Below are positions 1 through 8,886 of a stretch of DNA of 64,000 nt, in pieces (the stretch's first letter is position 1; each line of letters opens with the position of its first letter). The stretch is from Glaciimonas sp. CA11.2. GTDB taxonomy: Bacteria; Pseudomonadota; Gammaproteobacteria; Burkholderiales; Burkholderiaceae_D. The notes under the pieces were generated by a model that was not told the DNA's origin, made no database searches, and saw only the letters and a list, made by a program, of their open reading frames with translations. A program made the position numbers and the translations under genes. The DNA lies in NCBI RefSeq assembly GCF_034314045.1, contig NZ_JAVIWL010000001.1:1922001-1986000 (forward strand), read 5' to 3'.

Positions 1-7
1 CCCATTC

Positions 8-967
8 TTACGTTTCCTTTACCCGCAGCGAAATGTCGCCCGCCATGATAGCGACAGGTAACGCATCTTGCGCGGTTTGTAACAAAAATCGACCGATCTT
101 ATCAATCCCCAGCGCTGTGCCCTCATATAAAACCTTACCCTGATCCAGAATAACCACTTGTTGTCCTGCATGCGCGTGGAGTTGATTCCAGCGTGACACA
201 AATGGGTTGAGGCCATCGTTTTGAAATTGTTGTAATGCGTGGGTCAGGTTGGATAGTAACGTCGCCATTAGCGCGTTGCGATCAGCCTCGACAGGGCAAC
301 TATCGGGTCCTGATCTTGGCAAATTGGCTATCTTGCGCTCAAGTTGCTGTTGTATATCAACCGGGATGGCAAGATTGATACCGACACCAATCACCGCCCA
401 AGTGGAACGCTCGGCGTACCCGTTGGGCTGAGCGCTGCCACTCGCGGTTTCAATCAGAATGCCGCCCAGTTTGCCGTCGCTCTCGCCGTCCACTAACAGC
501 AGATCGTTAGGCCATTTTAATCGAATGCCGAAATCGGTCTCTGCATTTTCCTGCTCCTGAGCGGCGCCAAAAGTCTGGTGCAAATACTGGTTTAAGCCGT
601 CAGCAATCGCCACGCCGACGGCTAGCGGCAAGCCAATCAATTTTTGTAGGGGGCGATCAAAACGCCATGCCAGCGAAAACATCAACGCAGCGGATGGCGC
701 CGAAAGCCAAGTGCGTCCAGCGCGTCCTCGACCAGCGGTTTGCTGTTCGGCAATGCGCAGCATCGGTCCAATAATCGCGTCGCCGTTGTGGTGCGCGTTT
801 AGACCGGATGACCCATTTTGTGACCCTTGCGGGTTTTGTATTAGCGTCAGAAGGTCGGCGTTGGTGGAGCCGGTCTCAGCCACGACCTCAATTGTGATGT
901 GATCGGGAAGTGATGCCGAAAGTGCAAAGATGCGCTCTGCAGAAAGAGTAGATGTCATGCCGCGCAT
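8..967 (-). CDS. birA: Biotin--[acetyl-CoA-carboxylase] ligase
   Basis: This enzyme makes biotinyl-AMP and transfers biotin to the carrier lysine of acetyl-CoA carboxylase in the cytoplasm. The biotinyl-AMP loop GRGRAGR is at residues 79-85, the catalytic lysine with KWPND at 151-155, and KLGGILIE at about 166-173; a small C-terminal domain follows. At 319 residues it starts almost directly with the catalytic domain and has no N-terminal helix-turn-helix, so it should be the monofunctional form that does not repress biotin genes (inference from family knowledge). A Gly/Asn-rich stretch near residues 47-63 looks like a surface insertion. The start at 967 has no clear ribosome site; an in-frame ATG at 958 is an alternative. 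It is divergent from the MCE transporter operon. Confidence 0.93.
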   Translation of the reverse strand: MRGMTSTLSAERIFALSASLPDHITIEVVAETGSTNADLLTLIQNPQGSQNGSSGLNAHHNGDAIIGPMLRIAEQQTAGRGRAGRTWLSAPSAALMFSLAWRFDRPLQKLIGLPLAVGVAIADGLNQYLHQTFGAAQEQENAETDFGIRLKWPNDLLLVDGESDGKLGGILIETASGSAQPNGYAERSTWAVIGVGINLAIPVDIQQQLERKIANLPRSGPDSCPVEADRNALMATLLSNLTHALQQFQNDGLNPFVSRWNQLHAHAGQQVVILDQGKVLYEGTALGIDKIGRFLLQTAQDALPVAIMAGDISLRVKET

Positions 968-1100
968 TGTAGCGGATGCGCGCTGTCGTCAATTATTTCT
1001 TGGTGTGTATTTGCCATTGATGGAGACGAGGATAAGTATTTTGCGTATAAAAGTCTTGGTGCGGCGAGATTTTGTATCCATTCTCACTTAAACTTGATGC

Positions 1101-2291
1101 ATGCCAAAATCCGATGTCCAACTCCCCGCGATCGCTCTCGCTCATCTTCATGATGGAGGTGATAACAAGACCGAGGACGGTGGTAGTGGCGATGTCAATG
1201 TCGATACACGCGTGGCAATGGTCCGCGGAAACTGGCAAGTCAATGCGATGGCGCAACCGGGCGTTATGCGAGGGCTGCAGTCAAGATTGAAAATGCTGGC
1301 AAGGCGCGCTGCACGGCAATCTCTCCAATGGGATTTGTCGCAGGTTACAGCGCTCGATCATATCGGCGCGCAATTATTGTGGAACGCATGGGGAAAAAAA
1401 CGCCCGGATTCGCTGGTGCTTACGCGTCAGCAAAAGGATTTCTTCAAGCGCCTCGAAGATGCTGGGCCATTATCTTTGCCACCGCCACCACCGCGACGGC
1501 GATTGTTGATTGTCATTTATGATTGGGCGCGCGTCGGATTGGATCATCTGAGCGGCTTCGTCGCATTACTCGGACAATTTATCCTGGACTTCAACCGCAT
1601 GGTGCGCACGCCGCGTCGGGCACCGTGGAAAGAGATATCCGCAAACATTTACCACATCGGTTTTCAGGCGTTGGGAATTACTGCGATTGTCGGGTTTCTG
1701 ATTGGCGTAGTGTTATCGTTTCTCTCCGCGCAGCAATTGCACACTTTTGGCGGCGACATTTATCTCGTCAATATTCTCGGGATGAGTATCATCCGCGAAC
1801 TGGGACCATTGCTGGCAGCCATTTTAGTGGCGGGGCGCTCCGGTTCTGCCATCACCGCGCAACTGGGTGTGATGCGGGTGACGCAGGAACTCGACGCGAT
1901 GGAGGTAATGGGTTTGCCGCATGGCTTCCGTTTAATCTTGCCGCGTGTGATCGCTTTATTGATCGCGATGCCGTTGTTGGTGATCTGGACGGATGCGATT
2001 GCATTACTCGGTGGGATGACCGCGGCGCAGTTACAACTCGGATTGTCACCGACGTATTTTCTACAGCAATTGCCGGGCGCAGTCCCTTTGCCCAACTATC
2101 TGATTGGGCTTGGCAAAGGTGCGGTATTTGGTGGACTGATCGCCCTGGTCGCTTGTCATTTCGGTTTGCGCATTGAACCTAACACTGAAAGCCTTGGTCA
2201 AGGTACAACAACCTCCGTGGTCAGCGCGATTACTATTGTGATACTTGCTGATGCGGTGTTTGCAATTCTGTTTAGCGGGGTTGGATTTTGA
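1101..2291 (+). CDS. STAS-MlaE fusion, ABC transporter permease of an MCE system
   Basis: Inner-membrane permease of an MCE-type phospholipid/lipid transporter. The N-terminal part (about residues 35-125) resembles a STAS domain, and residues about 150-396 are the MlaE permease with its hallmark segment RELGPLLAAILVAGRSGSA near 236 and several hydrophobic helices. In the E. coli Mla system the STAS protein (MlaB) is separate; here it is fused to the permease. It is the first of four co-directional genes and overlaps the ATPase gene by 4 bp (ATGA). The start at 1101 lacks a strong ribosome site, and an in-frame ATG at 1219 is possible, though it would trim the STAS part. The transport direction and lipid cannot be read from sequence. 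Confidence 0.9.
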   Translation: MPKSDVQLPAIALAHLHDGGDNKTEDGGSGDVNVDTRVAMVRGNWQVNAMAQPGVMRGLQSRLKMLARRAARQSLQWDLSQVTALDHIGAQLLWNAWGKKRPDSLVLTRQQKDFFKRLEDAGPLSLPPPPPRRRLLIVIYDWARVGLDHLSGFVALLGQFILDFNRMVRTPRRAPWKEISANIYHIGFQALGITAIVGFLIGVVLSFLSAQQLHTFGGDIYLVNILGMSIIRELGPLLAAILVAGRSGSAITAQLGVMRVTQELDAMEVMGLPHGFRLILPRVIALLIAMPLLVIWTDAIALLGGMTAAQLQLGLSPTYFLQQLPGAVPLPNYLIGLGKGAVFGGLIALVACHFGLRIEPNTESLGQGTTTSVVSAITIVILADAVFAILFSGVGF

Positions 2292-3103
2292 TGACTAATT
2301 TGCTGAGCAATCCACTTTTATCGACTCGACCATTAACGCCAGCCCCGCAGCCGGTCATTCAGGTCGACAAACTCTGGACCCAGTTCGGCAAGACAGTTGT
2401 TCTGCAAGACCTTGATCTGACGATTGAACAGGGTGAGATTGTTGGCGTGATCGGTGGTTCCGGTTCTGGAAAAACTACGCTCTTACGCCAAATTTTGGGC
2501 CTGAATCGACCTACGCGCGGCACCGTATCGGTCTTAGGGTTGGATATCAGTAAAGCTAGCGTTGATCAAATGGCTGCGTTACAAAACCGTTGGGGAATGT
2601 TGTTTCAGATGGGCGCGTTATTTTCTGCGCTGACGGTGCTGGATAATGTGGCGATGCCGCTGCGTGAGCTGCGTGCATTACCGGAAAGTCTGATTCTGGA
2701 TGCCGCGTTGCTGAAGTTGCAATTAGCCGGCATTGGTCCCGAGCACGCGCTTAAAATGCCCTCTGATTTATCGGGTGGCATGATTAAACGCGTTGCCCTG
2801 GGGCGGGCGTTGGCGCTAGAGCCAGAATTATTGTTTTTGGATGAACCCACCGCTGGCCTGGATCCTGCGTCGTCCGCAGCGTTCGTTAAACTAATTCTGT
2901 CGCTGCATAAGGATATGCGCTTGACGGTTGTCATGATTACCCATGATCTGGAATCGTTATTGGCGATGTCGACCAAAATCGCTGTGCTGGCCGATAAACA
3001 CGTTCTTGCCTACGACACGCCCGAGCAGGTGATGAAGATCAAACATCCCTTTATAGAAAATTTCTTCCTCTCGGCGCATTGTGAGCAGGACACAGTAGGA
3101 TAG
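2288..3103 (+). CDS. MCE-system ABC transporter ATPase (MlaF-like)
   Basis: Cytoplasmic ATPase that powers the adjacent MlaE-like permease. Visible motifs are Walker A GGSGSGKTT with the lysine at about residue 62, signature LSGGMIKRVALGRA, Walker B LLFLDEPTAGLD and the switch THD. The MIKR form of the signature is typical of MlaF/Ttg2A-type ATPases. The 271-residue length is normal. Its start codon overlaps the stop of the permease gene, which suggests translational coupling, and the MCE protein follows 8 bp downstream. About 20 Pro/Thr-rich residues precede the ATPase fold. Confidence 0.93.
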   Translation: MMTNLLSNPLLSTRPLTPAPQPVIQVDKLWTQFGKTVVLQDLDLTIEQGEIVGVIGGSGSGKTTLLRQILGLNRPTRGTVSVLGLDISKASVDQMAALQNRWGMLFQMGALFSALTVLDNVAMPLRELRALPESLILDAALLKLQLAGIGPEHALKMPSDLSGGMIKRVALGRALALEPELLFLDEPTAGLDPASSAAFVKLILSLHKDMRLTVVMITHDLESLLAMSTKIAVLADKHVLAYDTPEQVMKIKHPFIENFFLSAHCEQDTVG

Positions 3104-3111
3104 GCAGCATT

Positions 3112-4059
3112 ATGGAAAATAAAGCACATGCGTTAATTGCCGGACTATTTACCGTCGTCTTATTGTTGGCGGCGATCTTTGGCGTCATGTGGTTCAACGG
3201 TGACCGCGTGCAGCGGGTACCGTATGAAATCGCCACCAAGCTGTCGGTTCCGGGCCTTAATCCGCAGGCGGACGTCCGGTATCGCGGTCTCAACGTTGGC
3301 AGAGTCGATACGATTGTTTTCGATCCGCAAAGTCCGGGGCAGATTCTAATTCGCCTGAAAATTAATCTTGATACCCCGATGACGCCGGCCACGTATGGTA
3401 CGCTGGGTTATCAAGGCGTGACAGGGATTGCCTATATACAGTTGGATGATGATGGTAGCAATCCTGCCAAACTGGCCAGCAGCGCCAGTAAACCGGCGCG
3501 CATTACGCTGCGGCCGAGTTTGTTCGATAACATTCAAACCAAAGGCGCGGCAATTTTGTTGCAGGCAGAAGAAACCGTTGCCAAATTAAATGGTTTGCTC
3601 GCCCCTGCGAATCAACAAGTGATGGTGGCGGCGTTTAGTGATGTCAGTAAAACGGCGAATGCGTTTGAATCGATACCGCGACAGTTAGAGCCGACTCTCG
3701 CCAAGCTACCGGCGATGACCGAGCAACTGAATCAGGCATTGATGTCGATTACGACCCTATCCCAAAATATGACTGTACTGAGTCATACTTTGAATACCTT
3801 GAGCACCAGTTTACAGGGTCCGAATGGCGCGGTGTCCAGATTGTCGGCAACAATGGCGAACGTGGGATCAGTCGCCGATAGTGTGCAATACGACGCGCTG
3901 CCACGGTTTAATGTGCTGGCGTCAGAGGCGCGTTCGTCGGTACGTGCATTGAACGAGACGCTAGAACACTTTAATCAGCAACCGCAAAGTATTTTGTTTG
4001 GCAGCAAAGGCGTGCCGCCGGGGCCGGGCGAAGCGGGTTTTATTGCCCCTGTCAAATAA
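3112..4059 (+). CDS. MCE (MlaD-like) periplasmic substrate-binding protein
   Basis: Membrane-anchored MCE protein that would form a ring on the permease and pass lipid across the periplasm. One N-terminal membrane helix spans residues about 8-27, and a single MCE domain follows (about 38-115; VPGLNPQADVRYRGLNVGRV). The rest is a long, Ala/Thr/Gln-rich, probably helical tail to residue 315. It is longer than E. coli MlaD and resembles the single-MCE proteins of four-gene systems that carry an accessory lipoprotein. It lies between the ATPase and the lipoprotein genes in one operon. Confidence 0.9.
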   Translation: MENKAHALIAGLFTVVLLLAAIFGVMWFNGDRVQRVPYEIATKLSVPGLNPQADVRYRGLNVGRVDTIVFDPQSPGQILIRLKINLDTPMTPATYGTLGYQGVTGIAYIQLDDDGSNPAKLASSASKPARITLRPSLFDNIQTKGAAILLQAEETVAKLNGLLAPANQQVMVAAFSDVSKTANAFESIPRQLEPTLAKLPAMTEQLNQALMSITTLSQNMTVLSHTLNTLSTSLQGPNGAVSRLSATMANVGSVADSVQYDALPRFNVLASEARSSVRALNETLEHFNQQPQSILFGSKGVPPGPGEAGFIAPVK

Positions 4060-4078
4060 AATAGGCATAAGGAAATCG

Positions 4079-4699
4079 ATGAACAAATTGAATGCGCTCT
4101 TTAAAGCTGTACTGGTGTTGTCCATTGTGGTTTTGGTCGGCGGTTGCGCTGCGCCAGCGGGTGTCTATGCCCGGTATGATTTTGGCCCTTTACCAGCGCT
4201 TGTAAGTTCGCCGACTGCGGCGATGATGACCTTGCCAGCTATCAGTCTGGCAGACGTTACTGCGCCAGCAGGATTGGATAATACGATGATGATGTACAGG
4301 TTAGCTTATGCGAATGATCTGCAATTGCGCCCGTATGCGACTTCACGCTGGACCATGTCACCGGCGCAGTTATTCAGCCAGCGTCTGAAGGCGCGTTTCG
4401 GTCAGGTTGGCGGTGCGGTGGTTTCTGTTTCGGACGGAGCACTTAATGTTCCAGTATTGCGGATCGACATGGATGATTTCAGCCAGATCTTCGACAGCGC
4501 TTCGCATAGCGTCGTAAAGGTCACCATTCGGGCGTCCATCTTTAATGGCCGACTTTTGCTAGGCCAGAAGATGTTCAGCCATTCAGTTGCTACGCCCACT
4601 CCAGACGCCGCTGGCGGTGCACGCGCTTTTTCAGTTGCCAATGATGCATTAATTGATGATCTGATGGAATGGTTAGCGGCGTTGCCGTTGAAGAAGTAG
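4079..4699 (+). CDS. ABC-type transport auxiliary lipoprotein (PqiC-like)
   Basis: Predicted lipoprotein partner of the MCE transporter. The signal is MNKLNALFKAVLVLSIVVL followed by a lipobox ending GGC at residues 21-23, so the mature protein starts at the cysteine. The remainder matches the ABC_trans_aux/PqiC type by layout: a short conserved start (YDFGPLP), then LADVTAPAGLDNTMMMYRLAY and a C-terminal helix. The start at 4079 is preferred to the longer frame from 3998 because it follows AAGGAAATCG and puts the signal sequence at the N-terminus. It is the last gene of the MCE operon, 19 bp after the MCE gene. Outer-membrane location is inferred. Confidence 0.85.
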   Translation: MNKLNALFKAVLVLSIVVLVGGCAAPAGVYARYDFGPLPALVSSPTAAMMTLPAISLADVTAPAGLDNTMMMYRLAYANDLQLRPYATSRWTMSPAQLFSQRLKARFGQVGGAVVSVSDGALNVPVLRIDMDDFSQIFDSASHSVVKVTIRASIFNGRLLLGQKMFSHSVATPTPDAAGGARAFSVANDALIDDLMEWLAALPLKK

Positions 4700-4888
4700 C
4701 TGAAAAACCAGGACTATGACAGCAGTACCAACAGAAGCACCTGCAAAAATAGCCGCCGAAATATGGCAGAAACAATCTTGATTCAGACTAGCAGTACGCG
4801 CTGTCTAATCCCACCCTCATAAAATCATCACCGGATGGTTAAACTTATGCCGGTAAAATTTACTTTTAAGCAATAAGGACAGATTGCA

Positions 4889-6040
4889 ATGACTGGTTCG
4901 TCATTAATTATTGAGCGTAGCTCGTCATCCCCGTCGTCATCGTTTGCACGTGTCAGTTTATTGATATACCTGCTGCTGATTATTTATGCCAGTTGGTATC
5001 CGTTCAGCGGGTGGCGCGACGTTGGATTGACGCCGTGGGCTTTCTTATCGGCACCGCTGCCGCATTACTGGACCTTATTTGACGTCTGGACCAATATTGT
5101 CGGCTATATGCCGCTCGGGCTGTTGACCGTATTGGTGCTGCCGCGCAGAATTCCACTGACATTGACAGTCATCCTGGTCACCTTGGCCGGCATCTTGTTT
5201 TCGGGAGTGATGGAAGCGGTGCAGACGTATCTGCCCACGCGCGTGTCATCCAATCTTGATCTGTTAACCAACAGTATCGGTGCGCTGTCAGGCAGCATTA
5301 TTGGCGCTATTTTCCGCTATCGGTTTAGTCCGGAGAACAAATTGCTGTTGCTGCGGGAACGGTGGTTCAATCGTGAAGCCAGCCATGGCATGGTCATGAT
5401 TGCATTGTGGCCGCTGGCGCAACTGGCGCCATTGAATCATCTGTTCGGGTTTGGGCAAGTCACATCCATGCTGTCGACCTGGTTGTCGGACTGGTTTGAG
5501 CAGCCGATTGATCTGGCCGCATGGATGACCAACGACGTACAGCTATCGGCCGAACAATACTGGATGACGGAATCGATTATTACCGCTTGTGGTCTGGTCA
5601 GTGCGGGCTTAATGCTGATGATCGTGTTACGCAAAGACGCGCCGAAAGTCGCACTGACGTTCCTATTGATATGGGTAACGCTTTCGGTAAAAGCATTTGC
5701 GTCCGCGTTATTATTTACCCCGGAGAATGTGCTGGTCTGGTTAACCCCGGGAGCGTTGACCGGATTGCTGGTCGGTGCCGTGGTGTTGGTTACATTTGGA
5801 TTTACACCGCAGCGCGTGCAACGCTGGGTTGCGGCATTGGCGGTGTTCGTCAGTTTGGTCTTTGTTAATGTTATCCCGGACAATCCTTACTACGTCGAAA
5901 CGTTACAAACATGGTCATTAGGTAAATTTCTAAATTTCAATGGTGCGGCGCAGTTTTTAGCACTTTTGTGGCCATTTTTTACGCTTTGGTTTTTATTCCA
6001 CCCTATGCACCGAGCGAAACGAAATGACTCCGGTGTATGA
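4889..6040 (+). CDS. VanZ-like family membrane protein
   Basis: Integral membrane protein of 383 residues. The first part (about 20-140) has the VanZ-like pattern: YASWYPFSGW, then FDVWTNIVGYMPLGLL and SGVMEAVQTYLPTRVSSNLDLLTNSIGA. About five further hydrophobic segments follow up to residue 375. VanZ itself gives low-level teicoplanin resistance, but the biochemical role of this broad family is unknown and resistance should not be assumed. It stands alone between the MCE operon and the ferredoxin gene. The ribosome site AAGGACAG precedes the ATG. Confidence 0.82.
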   Translation: MTGSSLIIERSSSSPSSSFARVSLLIYLLLIIYASWYPFSGWRDVGLTPWAFLSAPLPHYWTLFDVWTNIVGYMPLGLLTVLVLPRRIPLTLTVILVTLAGILFSGVMEAVQTYLPTRVSSNLDLLTNSIGALSGSIIGAIFRYRFSPENKLLLLRERWFNREASHGMVMIALWPLAQLAPLNHLFGFGQVTSMLSTWLSDWFEQPIDLAAWMTNDVQLSAEQYWMTESIITACGLVSAGLMLMIVLRKDAPKVALTFLLIWVTLSVKAFASALLFTPENVLVWLTPGALTGLLVGAVVLVTFGFTPQRVQRWVAALAVFVSLVFVNVIPDNPYYVETLQTWSLGKFLNFNGAAQFLALLWPFFTLWFLFHPMHRAKRNDSGV

Positions 6041-6085
6041 TTATATTAACTATCCTAACTACTTTCTTTTTAGAGCTGTCCAGCT

Positions 6086-6454
6086 ATGAGCGATAACCTG
6101 AGCGAAATTCCCTCCACCGAACCAACAGAAATTGGCTCCGTACCGCCTTTTTATGCCCATCATGTGTTTTTTTGCCTAAACCAGCGCGCACCGGGTGATC
6201 GAGTATGTTGTGCCAATAACGGCGCGCAAGCCGCCCAAGAGCATGCCAAGCGCCGTATCAAAGCACTCGGTCTGGCTGGCGACGGCAAGGTCAGAATCAA
6301 TAAAGCCGGTTGTCTTGAACGTTGTGAAGAAGGCCCTGCGTTAGTTATTTATCCAGAAGGCGTCTGGTATACCTACGTCGATACGGAGGACATCGACGAA
6401 ATTATCGACGTGCATATCGTCGGTGGAAAAATCGTTGAGCGTTTGAAAATTTAA
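6086..6454 (+). CDS. (2Fe-2S) thioredoxin-like ferredoxin domain protein
   Basis: Small soluble protein of 122 residues with the thioredoxin-like [2Fe-2S] fold, as in NuoE-related ferredoxins. Candidate cluster ligands are Cys30, Cys41 or Cys42, Cys76 and Cys80 (FFC, RVCCANNG, AGCLERCEEGP). The C-terminus VYPEG-like/YTYVD region is typical of this small family. It probably transfers electrons, but no partner is known. It lies between the VanZ-like gene and a hydrolase gene in the same direction. Confidence 0.85.
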   Translation: MSDNLSEIPSTEPTEIGSVPPFYAHHVFFCLNQRAPGDRVCCANNGAQAAQEHAKRRIKALGLAGDGKVRINKAGCLERCEEGPALVIYPEGVWYTYVDTEDIDEIIDVHIVGGKIVERLKI

Positions 6455-6609
6455 TTCCGAGAGTTTATACGTCATTATTTTTCAGCATAATATCCGCCTT
6501 ATTATTTCTATCATTGGCTGACATGGACGAACAAAAATCCCCCTGAATGCGATACTATTTTTAGTCGCCGGGTATGTCAGCCAATTCGTTGAGAATCAAA
6601 CGAGAAGAC

Positions 6610-7260
6610 ATGAACGCACAGACCACCTCTTTTTCTATTACCGGTCCCGCTGGCGCACTTGAATGTGCGCTGGACCTTCCCGCTTCGGATCAATTTCCAG
6701 AGCCAAGAGGTTTGGCGCTGGTCGCCCACCCACATCCGCTATATGGCGGAACCATGGACAATAAGGTTGCACAAACCTTGGCGCGTGGATTTCTGGCATT
6801 GGGATATGTGGCGGTTCGGATGAATTTCCGCGGTGTCGGAAATTCTTCCGGGGTCTACGATGAAGGTCGTGGTGAGACCGATGATATGGCCGCGTTGCTG
6901 GTCCACATGCGCGAAAAATATCCCGCATTGCCACTAGCGCTTGGTGGTTTTTCATTTGGCACTTTTGTGCAGTCACAATTGCAGCAACGGTTGATTACGG
7001 CCGGTTCGCCAGCAGAACGGTTGGTATTGGTTGGCACTGCTGCTGGAAAATGGCCAATGCCGACAGTTCCCGCAAACAGTATTTTGATTCATGGTGAACT
7101 CGATGAAACCATTCCGTTAAGTGCGGTATTTGAATGGGCGCGTCCGCAAGACATTCCGGTTATCGTCATTCCTGGTGCGGATCATTTTTTTCATCGCAGA
7201 TTGCAACATATTAAGAACTTGATGGTCGAAATGTGGCATCGGGAATCCAAGGCCGGCTAA
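6610..7260 (+). CDS. Alpha/beta hydrolase
   Basis: Cytoplasmic alpha/beta hydrolase of 216 residues. The nucleophile elbow is GFSFG at 113-117 (Ser115), the acid is probably Asp165 in GELDETIP, and the catalytic histidine is His192 in GADHFFHRR. The HPHPLYGGTMDNKV block and the NFRGVGNSSG segment are typical of the small serine hydrolases often filed as dienelactone-hydrolase-like or CocE/NonD-like. The substrate is unknown. The start at 6610 follows GAGAAGAC and begins just before the conserved part; a longer frame starts at 6574. Confidence 0.85.
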   Translation: MNAQTTSFSITGPAGALECALDLPASDQFPEPRGLALVAHPHPLYGGTMDNKVAQTLARGFLALGYVAVRMNFRGVGNSSGVYDEGRGETDDMAALLVHMREKYPALPLALGGFSFGTFVQSQLQQRLITAGSPAERLVLVGTAAGKWPMPTVPANSILIHGELDETIPLSAVFEWARPQDIPVIVIPGADHFFHRRLQHIKNLMVEMWHRESKAG

Positions 7261-7348
7261 AGCGGCTATGCACACAAAATAATGAGTCGAAATGGCATGT
7301 CATTGTTCGGCGATTTTTGTCGATATTGGACTTGAAATCGTGACCACG

Positions 7349-7377
7349 TTATCTTGCGCAACTGAGGAGGCTATAAT
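7349..7377 (+). promoter_or_regulatory. Possible sigma-70 promoter for dacC
   Basis: A perfect -10 hexamer TATAAT at 7372-7377 has a weak -35 candidate (TTATCT at 7349-7354) 17 bp upstream. It lies about 150 bp before dacC in the 265-bp gap after the hydrolase gene. Only the -10 element is convincing. Confidence 0.35.
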
Positions 7378-7525
7378 TCCGGTTAATTGTTTTTTTGTAG
7401 TTCCCTGGTTAAGTGCGTCTTTACCCTCTGGTTCTGCTACCTATTCATCCGTGCGATAGCTGTTTGCTGTCTGTCGTGCCAACGTCCTTAACACCGACTT
7501 CACCGATTTCATTCACTTATACCCT

Positions 7526-8680
7526 ATGAAAAAAATATTCGCAGCCTTAGCTGCAACACTCTTGTCCGCTTCGGTTGCTTTTGCCCAGACATTGCCACCG
7601 CCATCCGTCGCTGCCAAATCCTGGTTATTGTTGGATACCACCAGCAATCAAATCGTTGCCTCGGGAGATGCCGATTTACGCGTCGAACCCGCATCGTTAG
7701 CCAAGATCATGACCGCCTATGTCGTGTTTGACGCTCTGAAGGACAAAAAACTGACGCTCGATCAGATGGTGACCGTCTCCGTACGCGCCTGGAAAGTTGA
7801 TCCGAGCAGCTCGAAAATGTTTATTGATCCAGCGACGCCGGTATCGATCAGTGACCTGTTATATGGCCTGATGGTAGTTTCGGGTAATGACGCAGCAGTG
7901 GCATTGGCCGAAGCAGTATCCGGTACTGAAGACGCATTTGTGGTGCAAATGAACCGCGAAGCGCAGCGCATGGGCATGAAATCGACCCACTTTGGCAATC
8001 CGCATGGCCTGCCGAGCGCCGATACCTACACAACGTCACGGGATCTGGCGGTACTTGCCGCCCACGTTATCGTTGATTTTCCAGAGTTTTATAAAATCGA
8101 TTCAACAAAAACGTTTACCTATAACAAGATCAAACAACCCAATCGCAACCGCTTGCTCTGGTCCGATCCTTCTGTTGATGGCATGAAGACCGGTCATACT
8201 AACAGCGCCGGTTATTCGATTATTGCATCTGCCAAACGTCCCAATGGTACTGGCGAACGTCGTTTGCTGGCAGTTGTTGTGGGGACCAACTCCGACCAGA
8301 CGCGTACGCAGGAAGCGCAAAAATTATTGAACTGGGGTTTCCAGAACTTTGACACCGTCAAGCTCTATTCAAAGGGACAGGCGCTGGCCACGCCGCAGGT
8401 ATGGAAGGGGTCAAAAAGCGAAATCAAGGTTGGATTTGACCGCGACATATTCGTGACGGTACCAAAAGGTGTCGCCGAAAAAATCAAACCAGTATTGGAG
8501 CGTACAGATCCGCTCATCGCTCCCATTGGCCTCGGCAACAAGATCGGCACATTGAAGATTATGGTGGGCGATACCGCGCTGACGCAGTTGGATGTGCTGG
8601 CCTTGGAAGAAGTGAATCAGGCGAGTATTTTTGGCCGGATCTGGGATTCGATTCGTTTGTTCTTCAAGAAGCTTTGGTAG
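7526..8680 (+). CDS. dacC: D-alanyl-D-alanine carboxypeptidase (PBP5/6 type)
   Basis: Periplasmic penicillin-binding protein that trims the terminal D-Ala from peptidoglycan pentapeptides. It has a signal peptide (MKKIFAALAATLLSASVAFA, cut before Gln21), the active-site SLAK motif with Ser57/Lys60, SGN at 119-121 and KTG at 221-223. A C-terminal PBP5-like beta domain and an amphipathic tail ending in Arg/Phe/Lys residues for membrane attachment follow. The length (384) is normal. In many proteobacteria a gene of this type lies next to ybeD (or dat-ybeD) and lipB; here those partners are separated from it by about 20 kb of EPS and quorum-sensing genes. Confidence 0.95.
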   Translation: MKKIFAALAATLLSASVAFAQTLPPPSVAAKSWLLLDTTSNQIVASGDADLRVEPASLAKIMTAYVVFDALKDKKLTLDQMVTVSVRAWKVDPSSSKMFIDPATPVSISDLLYGLMVVSGNDAAVALAEAVSGTEDAFVVQMNREAQRMGMKSTHFGNPHGLPSADTYTTSRDLAVLAAHVIVDFPEFYKIDSTKTFTYNKIKQPNRNRLLWSDPSVDGMKTGHTNSAGYSIIASAKRPNGTGERRLLAVVVGTNSDQTRTQEAQKLLNWGFQNFDTVKLYSKGQALATPQVWKGSKSEIKVGFDRDIFVTVPKGVAEKIKPVLERTDPLIAPIGLGNKIGTLKIMVGDTALTQLDVLALEEVNQASIFGRIWDSIRLFFKKLW

Positions 8681-8721
8681 TCTATTCAAATTAATCGGTT
8701 GAATGAGTGAATGAGTGAATA

Positions 8722-8751
8722 GCGCCCCTGTCATGCACGTGACCGGGGCGC
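8722..8751. terminator. Strong hairpin between convergent dacC and manB
   Basis: GCGCCCC and GGGGCGC arms pair over 7 bp, with a further GTCA/TGAC inner stem and a 6-nt loop. It lies 40 bp after dacC and between two convergent genes, as expected for a shared terminator, but neither strand has a clear T-run. An 8-bp direct repeat (GAATGAGT) lies just before it at 8701-8719. Confidence 0.45.
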
Positions 8752-8886
8752 AGTTATGTGGCGATGATGTGACTTCATTGGCTAGTTGCATGGTCAACGT
8801 GGATTTTTTTCGCGCGCCGCAATAATGTGATCGGTCACTAAACTCGGTAACAGTCGCAATATTGTGTTTTGTAAAACGAACACCAG

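Noticed and set aside
5437..5883. 148-residue minus-strand frame opposite the VanZ-like gene
   Set aside because: It is Thr/Asn-rich antisense to membrane-helix codons, with no start signal or domain.
8701..8719. GAATGAGT direct repeat as a mobile-element or attachment-site scar
   Set aside because: There are only two and a half short units beside a terminator hairpin, with no matching copy noticed at the other edge of the EPS block.
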